Shown piece after piece: positions 1 to 8,635 of a stretch of DNA of 64,000 bases (positions within the stretch are counted from its first letter, which is position 1; each line of letters begins with the position of its first letter). The position numbers and the translations under genes are program-made. This stretch comes from Camillea tinctor (Eukaryota; Ascomycota; Sordariomycetes; Xylariales; Xylariaceae). The notes under the pieces are model-generated. The model was given only the letters and a program-made list of their open reading frames with translations, was not told the origin of the DNA and did no database searches. Location of the stretch: the NCBI GenBank assembly GCA_022578605.1, contig MU394093.1:62001-126000 (forward strand), read 5' to 3'.

Positions 1-2
1 AG

Positions 3-926
3 CTTCTTGAGCAGCTAGCCGCAGCATGGAAGATTTCGCCAGTGCGCATCTGCGCCGGCTTTCTCGAGACGTCGCTCAATGCGCCGGCATTTTCTGTCTC
101 CCTCGTCAACATCACGGCGGCGGCGCGCAACTGCTCGTACTCAGCCGAGGATATCAAGAGCTTTATCGACGCTAAGACCAACACTCACTGGGAGTCTATG
201 ACGGGTTCTCAGGCCGAGCGTCGCACTAGACAGCAGCAATTCGTGCCGTCTCCTAAAGAGCCGCGTAAAGTCGTTGATGATGCGAAGGACCTAAAGATCG
301 AGCCGGCACTCCTAGAGAAGATGTTGCGCACTGCGTGCAACGCCATTGTAGAAGCTGAGCCCGACCTGACCAAATGGGACACCGTCATGGGCGACGGTGA
401 CTGCGGCGAGACGCTCAAAACGGGCGCGACTAGCCTGCTCGTGTCGCTGGACAAGAAGCTCGCGGCCAATGGTTCCGTCGTCGCCGTGCTCCAGGATCTC
501 GAGGAGATCGTTGAGGGCAAGATGGGAGGCACGCTCGGCGGTATCCTAGGAATCTTCTTCGTGTCGCTGCGAACGGCGCTCGAGGAGAACGTCAGCCTAG
601 CCAAGAGCCAGGGCATCCCGCAGCTGTGGGCCAAAGCCGTCAAGACGGCGCTGGACAATCTGGGCCGCTACACGCCTGCCAAGGTGGGCGACCGCACGGT
701 CATGGATACGCTGATCCCGTTCGCCGACAGCATGGCGCAGACGGGCAACTTTGCCGACGGCGTGGCCGCGGCGGTCAAGGGCGCGGAGCTGACCAAAACG
801 CTGAAGCCAAGACTAGGCCGCGCGACCTACGTCGCGGCTGGCGAGGATGCTAGCAAGGGGCTGCCGCCTGACCCTGGTGCTTGGGGCGCTATGGTCGCCA
901 TCAAGGGGTTGCAGGACGGTTTGTAA
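3..926 (+). CDS. Dihydroxyacetone kinase, C-terminal part (5' end outside the window)
   Basis: The frame is open to the left edge, so only the last 307 residues are present and the true start lies outside. The first part (residues about 10-30 of the visible portion, PVRICAGFLETSLNAPAF) matches the end of the DhaK domain. The rest is a DhaL ATP-binding domain: the Mg-ATP aspartate motif MGDGDCGETLKTGA, a glycine-rich GGTLGGILGIFF segment, and the closing GRATYVAAGE...DPGAWG block. Fungal DAKs phosphorylate dihydroxyacetone, and some relatives accept other short ketoses such as erythrulose. It converges on the dehydrogenase gene at 1617-2969 and shares the neighbourhood with an aldolase that would release a triose, which suggests a role in short-chain sugar or sugar-acid catabolism. 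The family call is firm; the exact substrate is inference. Confidence 0.92.
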   Translation, partial: LLEQLAAAWKISPVRICAGFLETSLNAPAFSVSLVNITAAARNCSYSAEDIKSFIDAKTNTHWESMTGSQAERRTRQQQFVPSPKEPRKVVDDAKDLKIEPALLEKMLRTACNAIVEAEPDLTKWDTVMGDGDCGETLKTGATSLLVSLDKKLAANGSVVAVLQDLEEIVEGKMGGTLGGILGIFFVSLRTALEENVSLAKSQGIPQLWAKAVKTALDNLGRYTPAKVGDRTVMDTLIPFADSMAQTGNFADGVAAAVKGAELTKTLKPRLGRATYVAAGEDASKGLPPDPGAWGAMVAIKGLQDGL

Positions 927-1616
927 GAAGGAACTTATATGTATCTTAGTTTAGAAGGGAATCGCAAGGAAACGGGATGAATGGGGAAGGCATGGTTTAA
1001 AAGAAACGAAAAGAAAAACCTTGAAGACACAAATGATCTGTCTGTCGAGGGTAACGAAAAGGGATTCGGCCGGCGTCTTTTCAGCGGTCCACTTGGTAAG
1101 TACGGAGTAGGTTAGCAATAATGACATTGGATTCATCTATAATGACAATTCCGAAGTTGTCGGGAGATAATTCGCTACTGGTGTTGATGTTACGATTCGT
1201 TTCTGTTGCCATTTATATGAATAAATTCCCTCCGTACATAATAATATATTTGGCTTGATCTATGCCATAGTCTTAGGTTCCTTTCGTACACCTAGGTATT
1301 TAGGTATCCTATGCAATATTATCATTTCGGCTTTCCGATTTATTATTACCTACGATTCAGCCCCCCTCCCCCCTTTTTTCTCCTTCCCTATTCCTCTTAG
1401 CCACCAAGCCGTGAAGAAACAGCAATGATGATCCCCGTTTCTAGTGATACTGAAAATATATGGCGTTCGAAGATGAAAAATGCATAGATCCTACTTATAA
1501 AATACTAAGAATCAGAGATTAGTTCGGAGTTCAAGTAATTAAAACAATCTCTATCTGAGCATCGAGTGCTTATTTATATCATGGTGCTATTCGTAACTTG
1601 TTCTATGTATCTATAA
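927..1616. other. Intergenic, between convergent genes
   Basis: This holds the 3' flanks of two convergent genes. It is AT-rich with pyrimidine runs and one copy of a CCTAGGTA-type motif near 1290. I see no coding sequence, tRNA or clear terminator. Confidence 0.6.
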
Positions 1617-2969
1617 TTACAAACCCCAAAGCGTCGTCACCGCAGCTCTAGGCAGCTTTTCAACATTTGTCGGTGCGTGCTGTAGTGCCAGTCGTATAAG
1701 ACTGAGTGCCTGACTGCCCAGGAAAACGGGCACCTTCAGTCTCTGAGCCTCAGCAACCGCCTCCTGGAGTTGCCTCTCAAGATCTCCGAGGCTCTCTCCC
1801 CCTTCTAATGCCACTAGCGCCTCGCCTCGGCACAGCTTCATCATCTCCGGGCCTACATTCTTGAAAACAGTGCTGCCCCCGGCCGCGTTCACGCACAGCT
1901 CGTAAACCTGGTCAAGATCTAACTGGCACCGCTTCGCGAAAGCGATCGCCTCCGCCGCGGCGCACAGATATATGCCCTTCAGCAGGGCCAGCACGAGCTT
2001 CAGCTTCCCCTCATCATCATAATCCGTCGCACTTACCGGCCCGACCTTCCCCTCTCCTTCGGTGTACAGCCGTATCATACTGCTATCGTCGTCGGCGCCC
2101 CAGCCGCGGCCCACGCCAGCGAAATACACCTGCTCGGCCACGCTCGTCATAGGGGTCGCGAACCCGCGTCTCCGCGCCTCCGACGTGATGATCCCCGCAT
2201 CCTTGACGATGATAGTCAGCGCGCTCGCCACGGGCACCCCCAGCCCTTCTTTCTCCAGCATGCGCGGCACGCGGTTCTCGAACATCCACGCCCACGACTC
2301 GGGAGACCCCAGCACGGCGTCGCGCGCGCGAGGGAGGGTCGTCGCCGGCGACCCGAGCAACCGCGCCGCGAACCCCATCCCCTCGCTCGCGGCCAGGATC
2401 TGCACCGCCGCTAGCACCTGGTGGCACATCTTCATGTTGCTCCCCGCGCCGACGCCGCCGGCGACGACGTACAGCTTCGCCGGGTCGGCGAGCTCGCGCA
2501 GGAGCTCCATCGCGGCGGATAGGGCCTCCTCCGAGCCGCCGGCCATGATGCTCAGGGTCCCATCGGCGGCGCGCGCCGCGCCCCCGGACACGGGGCAGTC
2601 GGCGAGGCGCACGTCGGGGCGGAGCCGGGTCGCGAGCCCTTGGACGTAGGCGCAGGGCACGGTGGAACAGAGCAGCAGGATCGCGCCCTGGGGTAGCGCC
2701 GCGGCGGCGGGCGCATCGCCCGAGAAGAGCACGGAGTCGGCTTGCGCGGCGGTGGCGACCATGACGACGCAGAGGGGGGAGTCGCGCACGGCGGAGGCGG
2801 GGGTGCTCGCCGAGAGGCCCCCCGCGGCGACGAAGCGTGATAGCGTGGGCTCCCAGACGTCGAAGCCGGTTACGCGGTAGCCTTGCTTGACGAGGTGGGT
2901 GGCCATGCCGAAGCCCATGGCACCGAGGCCGATGAAGGATACGGAGGGTTTGGTGGATGTGGTTGCCAT
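1617..2969 (-). CDS. 3-hydroxyisobutyrate/L-threonate dehydrogenase-like oxidoreductase
   Basis: This is an intronless 450-residue member of the beta-hydroxyacid dehydrogenase family. An N-terminal Rossmann fold opens with FIGLGAMGFGMATHLV (residues about 12-27). The substrate motif CPVSGGAARAADGTLSIMAGG and the segment GAGSNMKMCHQ follow; the lysine of the latter is the presumed catalytic base, and His stands where many relatives have Asn. A second, C-terminal helical domain (about 315-440) repeats the dehydrogenase helical fold, and this two-helical-domain layout is typical of threonate dehydrogenase-like proteins rather than plain HIBADH. Bacterial relatives oxidise threonate or erythronate to the 2-oxo acid. 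The gene diverges from the class II aldolase at 4925 and converges on the DHA kinase. In plants and many fungi the same dehydrogenase and aldolase modules occur fused in one very long protein, so their separation here is notable. Substrate is inferred. Confidence 0.85.
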   Translation of the reverse strand: MATTSTKPSVSFIGLGAMGFGMATHLVKQGYRVTGFDVWEPTLSRFVAAGGLSASTPASAVRDSPLCVVMVATAAQADSVLFSGDAPAAAALPQGAILLLCSTVPCAYVQGLATRLRPDVRLADCPVSGGAARAADGTLSIMAGGSEEALSAAMELLRELADPAKLYVVAGGVGAGSNMKMCHQVLAAVQILAASEGMGFAARLLGSPATTLPRARDAVLGSPESWAWMFENRVPRMLEKEGLGVPVASALTIIVKDAGIITSEARRRGFATPMTSVAEQVYFAGVGRGWGADDDSSMIRLYTEGEGKVGPVSATDYDDEGKLKLVLALLKGIYLCAAAEAIAFAKRCQLDLDQVYELCVNAAGGSTVFKNVGPEMMKLCRGEALVALEGGESLGDLERQLQEAVAEAQRLKVPVFLGSQALSLIRLALQHAPTNVEKLPRAAVTTLWGL

Positions 2970-4924
2970 GATTTCTTGGTCTCTTGCTAGGTTCGGGTTC
3001 GTATATGGGATCGGGTGGAATACGACTGTATCTCGACTAGCTAGTTTCTAGTGGGGGGTATTATGGGATGTGATGTAAGTGTAGTGAGGGAGTGGATGTG
3101 TAAGAGAGAGGGAGTGTTTGTGTGTGTGTGTGTGTGGATGAATATACAGGTACGTACATAACCCTATAGGATCATAGCATCTAATTAATGTCGTTGAGTT
3201 CTCATCACACTTACACCTTCATCTATGCCAACCTAGATATCTCTCTCAGTCGTTTGAGGAATACAGATCGGGTATCCTCTCCCGATTTCTTGTCCTTGTC
3301 ATTTTGTATCTATCCGTCAATAAATCGTCAGAATCGCCCAGGAGCGCCACTTACCAACAACCATCAATAACCACTTTCTCTCCACCACTATTACGAGCCA
3401 TAGTTAATAACAGCCTGAAGTTGCTTCCCGCCTCCACTCCACTCCACCTCATTCCTCTCCCCCTCCCCTACCGGGCTATTTTGCCGAGCATCATAGGTTG
3501 TATAGGTACATGTACATAGCATCTCAAATCATCAGAGGGCTAAACAGCTTTTGAGTTTTCCGAAGAACCGAGCGATCTCGGGGAGGGGCGCTATGATTGA
3601 TGGAAGAGAAATCCGATCGAGAGAGGCGTCCCACTCACCCACATGTATGTATTCTTTACAACCATTCTCATAGTTTCTCTTCCCCCCCGCGCTTCTCTTC
3701 TCCCCACTATCCCCCCTTTTTCTATGGCCCCCTTCTTATTCTCCCTTTTCAGTATTTACTTTTATTTTCGTGTTCCAATAATTTCCCGCAAAGAATAGGT
3801 GACTAAACATAATAGCTAATGCCATAACAAAGCATGCGTCGTCTCATGCTTGTAGTTGTTCGTATAATTGGAAATTAATCCGCTAACCGAGACTATAAAG
3901 TGTTAGTAGGTAAGGATATATAAAACTGCATTGACAAGTTTAATAGACTTATCCCTAATCCTTAATCTAAGTTGATATATTGTATTGGGTACCTAAGGTT
4001 AGAGTAGTCGGGGATCTATCGCACTTCCTGTTGGCTATATCGGGCCTAGTACCAGTGCCGCTTTTTCTTCATATGAAGATCTATGCGCAGTTATGCAGAG
4101 AAAACGGTACTACTAGCACAGGAGCTACGAAACCGTACCGTCCCAAATCAGTGTTGTGTCAAGCTGTTAGGTATGTAGATAGAATGTAAAATATTGTCTC
4201 CGTTAGAAAATGGTAAGCTATAAACTATCAAAGCCGCATTTTTGACTTATTGTTGATACGACCTACTGTTTAAGTGGCTGACTTGCAATGTAAGTGACAA
4301 TTGGGACCATAGATTTCACTCTCATAAGTGATATTGCTGATCCTTTGGTTGTTGATACAAGACCAAAAAGATCCTGTTATTAAATCCAAATATATAAAGA
4401 AATCAAGAGACTATCTAGGTTAGTATACTATGTATTGGTGACTTCACCTACTCCAAAAACCCCATCAATGACCGACCCCACGTTTGGAGCTCCTCCCGGG
4501 GGCCCCTCTCTTTTCAATTCTTTCTCCTCCCGATCGTTCGGTATATGTAAGTATACTTATACCGATGACGAACATATCGATGTATATGGATATGTAATAT
4601 CCATCCACATATTTTTTTTTTTTCATAGAAACGGGAACTACCTACTTAGGTAGAATAGAAAATATTTTAACCTAATCCTTTTAAAGGATTTTCTATAATT
4701 CCAATTTTGTAATATTTTTGGTATCTTCTCATAAACTAACTCCAACGAAAATAGCACCCAACTCAACTTACTATTGTTGATCTTGTGGTTTGGTTACTAG
4801 CTACTAGTTATCAAAGTAGACTCACTTTCTTTTTATTTTCTCGCATAGAAGAGTGTGAAAAATACAGAAAAAAAAGCAAAAGATTAAAGAGAATCCTCAA
4901 GATCACAGACCAAAAACGCCAAAG
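2970..4924. promoter_or_regulatory. Divergent intergenic region between dehydrogenase and aldolase
   Basis: Two kilobases separate the divergent dehydrogenase and aldolase genes and must hold both promoters. I see a short TG repeat near 3118-3136, pyrimidine-rich stretches (3660-3790) and an AT-rich zone (3800-4760) with TACCTA-type motifs. No reading frame in it looks like a gene. A shared regulator binding here is possible but not visible. Confidence 0.5.
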
Positions 4925-5824
4925 ATGCCGCGACCCCCTCTCTCCCAAAACCGCTCCATGGCGATCCTCAATGCCGCCCGCGAGGGGGGCTACGCCGTAC
5001 CCGGCATGTGCTGCTACAACATCGAATCCATCATCGCCACCGTGCGCGCCGCCGAGGCCGTCCGCTCCCCCGCCATGGTCCTCCTCTTCCCCTGGGCCAT
5101 CGAGTACGGCGGGGAGGCCCTCGTGCGTGCCGCCGCCTCGGCCGCCCACGGCGCCTCCGTGCCCGTGAGCCTGCACCTGGACCACGCGCAGACGCCGGAC
5201 CTGGTGCGGCGCGCGGCCGACATGGGATCCTCGGGGAACAGCGGCGACTCGTTCGACGGGTTCGACAGCATCATGTGCGACATGAGCCACTACGAGAAGG
5301 AGGAGAACCTCGCGCTGACGCGGGAGCTGGTGGGGTACTGCCACGCGCGGGGGATCGCGGCGGAGGCCGAGCCGGGGCGCATCGAGGGCGGCGAGGACGG
5401 CGTGCCCGAGACGGCTGACCTCGAGGCCGTGCTCACGACCCCCGAGCAGGCCTCCGAGTTCGTCGCCACCGGTATCGAAATGCTGGCCCCGGCCTTCGGC
5501 AACGTGCACGGCGAGTACGGCCCGCGGGGCATCCGGCTCGAGTACGACCGCCTGGCTTCCATCAACAAGGCGGTCGGCGACAAGGTGCGCCTCGTGCTGC
5601 ACGGCGCGGATCCCTTCGACGAGGAGATCTTCAAGAAGTGCATCGAGGCCGGTGTCACGAAGGTGAACATTAATAAAGGCATGAATAAGCACTATGCTGC
5701 CGTACAGGAGGAGATGCGTGGGAAGCCCCTGACGAGCGTGATCGAGGAGGGCACGAACCGCATGCAGAAGGCTATCGAGCAGTATATGTACTGGCTTGGA
5801 AGCGCGGGGAAGGCCCCGAAATGA
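4925..5824 (+). CDS. Class II ketose-bisphosphate aldolase (KbaY/GatY/FbaA-like)
   Basis: A single 299-residue exon encodes a zinc-dependent TIM-barrel aldolase that splits a ketose (bis)phosphate into dihydroxyacetone phosphate and an aldehyde. The three zinc histidines are visible: H87 in LHLDHAQ, H195 in GNVHGEYG and H226 in LHGADPF. The barrel segment FDSIMCDMSHYEKEENL carries the conserved acidic residues, and VTKVNINKGM closes the phosphate site. The length is normal for the tagatose/fructose-bisphosphate aldolase group, apart from a short Gly/Ser insertion at about residues 100-110 (SSGNSGDS) just before the FDSIM strand. The ATG at 4925 is the first in frame. High-GC third positions contrast with the AT-rich flanks, as in the other two catabolic genes. 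The substrate could be a tagatose-, fructose- or tetronate-type phosphate; context favours sugar-acid breakdown. Confidence 0.88.
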   Translation: MPRPPLSQNRSMAILNAAREGGYAVPGMCCYNIESIIATVRAAEAVRSPAMVLLFPWAIEYGGEALVRAAASAAHGASVPVSLHLDHAQTPDLVRRAADMGSSGNSGDSFDGFDSIMCDMSHYEKEENLALTRELVGYCHARGIAAEAEPGRIEGGEDGVPETADLEAVLTTPEQASEFVATGIEMLAPAFGNVHGEYGPRGIRLEYDRLASINKAVGDKVRLVLHGADPFDEEIFKKCIEAGVTKVNINKGMNKHYAAVQEEMRGKPLTSVIEEGTNRMQKAIEQYMYWLGSAGKAPK

Positions 5825-6326
5825 AAAAAAGGGGGGGTGGGAGAAGTTATTGTTTACCTACCTAAGTTACATAGAAACGAAAATTGGCATATCTCTTGAG
5901 AGCCTCATAGATGATCGAGCGGGAACTAGGTAGATAATCTGACAATAATGCACTACTCAAGTTAAGGTATCTCCTATGAAGTAGTGGTAGGAGTGTGAAG
6001 TACGTTGATAAGTCCTGCTCGTCTCCTTTCCTCTTTCCCCTTCAAATTGATTCATGGGTAGATAGTAACGTACTTGGCGAATACGACTTTCTAGACATTA
6101 CCCTTTTTAAAGAAAAAAAAAACATTAGCTCATACATAGACGGATTTACCTTACACCATCCGCTATCCCGAATCTCTTCCTATCTCTCCCTTGCTCATGT
6201 CTCGTGTACCCTTTTTTAATCCTTTTTCTTTTTTGCCACCAAGCCATTTTCATGTAGACCAGAATGTCCGGATTCATCGGTCATTACCTACCTAAGTACA
6301 TTTCTCTTCTTCGATCTAGTGGACGT
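5825..6326. other. Intergenic, 3' flanks of convergent genes
   Basis: The sequence contains the 3' ends of the aldolase and of the UBR7-like gene, with ACCTACCTAAG motifs near 5857 and 6286 and poly-A/T runs. I see no gene in it. Confidence 0.6.
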
Positions 6327-8071
6327 TTAATAACCGCTCTGCTCCTTCCGATTGTCTCCTTTGGCCGCCTCGCCGGCATCTTTGATCGCCTGCTCGTCGC
6401 CTCTGAGCTTGGCAAAGTACTCCTTGATATCCTCAGCACCGATCGCCTGGCCGCTCTCGGCAAATTGCTGGAAGAATGGCTTGAGCTGCTCCTTAAGGTG
6501 GTTGTACGCCATGACACCCTCTATGGCGCGAACGCGATCCACGTTCTTCAACGCGGACTCGCCGCGCTCGTATAGAGACCCGCTGCCATGCGTAGATCCC
6601 TGCTCCGATCCGCCGTCGGAAAGAGGTGGCTCATAGGCCTCCTCCTCCTCGAGCAGTTGCGGATGCTCCTGGAGTTTAGGGAAACACGAGGCACAGCGGC
6701 AGAAGTGCTCGCGGAAATCTGGATTGACGAAGAGGGAGAACTTGCCAGTCGGTGCAGGTGGTAGAGTTGACAGTTTACAATCCTCATCTGGTTTGACACC
6801 GGTTGCGGCGTCCTTTGTTTCAGCGACTTCAGGAGCGGGAATAGTAGCCTCGTCTTCCTCGGGCTCGTCTTCCTTGGACCCTCCTTCTTTAGGTTCGCTT
6901 TTGACACGTTTATTTCGTTCACCTCCCTCAACATCTCCATCCCTATCGTCTTCTAGTTTACGTTTCTTAACTGATGGTACTTTCTCTTCAGGTTGTTCTA
7001 CGGTTTTTTCTTCTGTCTGTTCCTCTGCCTGTTCCTCCTTGAGGTATACGGCAGGTAGAAACCCAGGGGTTCCAGCGTATTGCTTGATCCAAGGATGTGC
7101 CTCGACACACTTATAACAAAGGAAGTGGAAAAAGTCGTCCTCCTCGGGAAATCCTTCGGGTAGGGGGGCGTCCTCTTCCTCGTCTTCTTCTTGTGGCGCA
7201 TTCCCGTTATCATCTTCCGGTCCAGCGTCCTCGGCAATGGGTGCAAGGGTACCGTTGGCGGTATCGTTATTAGAAGGTTCTTTCTTCTTCTTCGGCATCT
7301 TCTCGTACCACTTCGGACCTAAGCCCATCAAACAGCCAGGATGGTACCAATCCTCGCCGCATCCCCCCGTCTCGTGAGTGCCCAGACCTAGACATTGGAA
7401 CATGGTACCCTTCTGTTCGTTGGCATTGTAGTCGATGGAGCAGGAGCAGAATCGGTTACGAAAGTTCTGGTTATATCTGTTGTTGGGGTCCGGCTGTTCC
7501 GAGTGAACGCCGCCCTTGGTGTTGGTCTCGGGGTTGATGCGAAGAGTACATTGCTGATCGGGGGTGAATCGTGAGGTGCCGCAGTCACAGGTAAAGTTGC
7601 GCTTCTGGAAGATCTCGACGAGTTCATGCTCTCCGTGACACTGAACGGAACACGAGTAACAGACGCCGGCAGGATTGTACGGATCGGTGGGATTCGCGGG
7701 CGGTGGGGTACAGGTGAGGCAGGCGAACACGTTTTGTCGCAAGGCTCCGAGCGGCTTGGTGCAGTTCTCGATGCTCTAAGACGGGAGGACAGGGTGAGGA
7801 ACAGGGTGAGGAACAGGGTTGAGAACAAAGTAAGAACAGGGCAAGGGATACATACGTATGGTAGAGCTTCACGCGCATCAGCTTCTAGCTGCATTTGATC
7901 TCTGAGGAAGTCGGCTGCGGTCTGGGAATCATCAGACTGGTGTGATGAGTTGCTCTGCCGTCGGGGGCGCGGGTTCTCATTCTTGTCATTCTTGTCATTC
8001 TTGTCAACAGCATCAGTTGCTTCGGGCGCGTCTTGCGAAACAGCTTCCGGGGCTGATGGAGGAGGATCCAT
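6327..8071 (-). CDS. UBR7-like E3 ubiquitin ligase (UBR box plus PHD finger)
   Basis: Two exons (8071-7856 and 7775-6327) are joined by an 80-nt intron with a GTATGT donor, giving 554 residues. After a hydrophilic N-terminus (three KND repeats near residue 25) comes a UBR-type zinc box at about 85-155. It has the Cys/His series FACLTC, VCYSCSVQCHGEHELVEI and FTCDCGTSRF. A PHD-like finger follows (FCSCSIDYN, MFQCLGLGTHE, DWYHPGCLMGL, then FLCYKCVEAHPWI). An acidic and lysine-rich linker with likely nuclear localisation sequences (KKRKLEDD, RNKRVK) comes next, then a helical C-terminus. This order is that of UBR7, called Mlo2 in fission yeast, a nuclear ubiquitin ligase family linked to histone H2B. 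The N-terminal exon was chosen because LPY joins SIENCTKPLGALRQNV in frame at consensus splice sites. It is divergent from MCM2. Confidence 0.9.
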
Positions 8072-8635
8072 GTTGAGGTGCTTTAAAACACGTCCTTGTT
8101 CTTCTTCGATGATGGGATTGGTAATTTTAGCTTGTTACCCTAGATACCTGGGTAAGCAAGTCAAAGTTGAAGATGATAGGAGAATGAGTTGGAGTTTCAA
8201 TGATCGCGCCGCGTCTTTCTAGGAAATGATGTAACTTGCGGGTCCTTTGTATCCTTACCTAATATTCTCATGTAACGTACAGTGTTCAGTACAGTGTACG
8301 TAGAGAGGGAAGAGAAGGAAAGAGACACTAACCTATAAGAAGATTAGCGCCACTTTACGCGAAATCGCGGTGTTTGACACGTACAGGACGCGCTTAAGTC
8401 TAACTTAGTAGTACCGAGTCTCCACCTTATCTTTCTCTTCACCCACTCTTCATCAATTTCCACTTAATCCACTATTCACTATTCACAGTTCTTCTTCTTC
8501 CCTTCCCCCTCCCCCCCTCTCTGACTTTCTTCACCAAGATTAAGTACCATTGTATTTAATCATATTGGACTTGGTCCTGTTTTATCAATTGAGTCTTGAG
8601 GGGAGATTGATGAAGACAACGGCACAACAGCTACA
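8072..8635. promoter_or_regulatory. Shared promoter of UBR7-like gene and MCM2
   Basis: About 560 bp separate two divergent start codons. There is a pyrimidine-rich run at 8480-8530 on the MCM2 side. At 8384-8390 ACGCGCT contains the ACGCG core of the MluI cell-cycle box known upstream of replication genes in yeasts; one copy is weak evidence. I see no TATA box that I would defend. Confidence 0.45.

Noticed and set aside
4811..5692. Long antisense open frame across the aldolase
   Set aside because: It results from high GC third positions of the real gene; the plus frame shows all zinc ligands and the antisense frame shows no motif.
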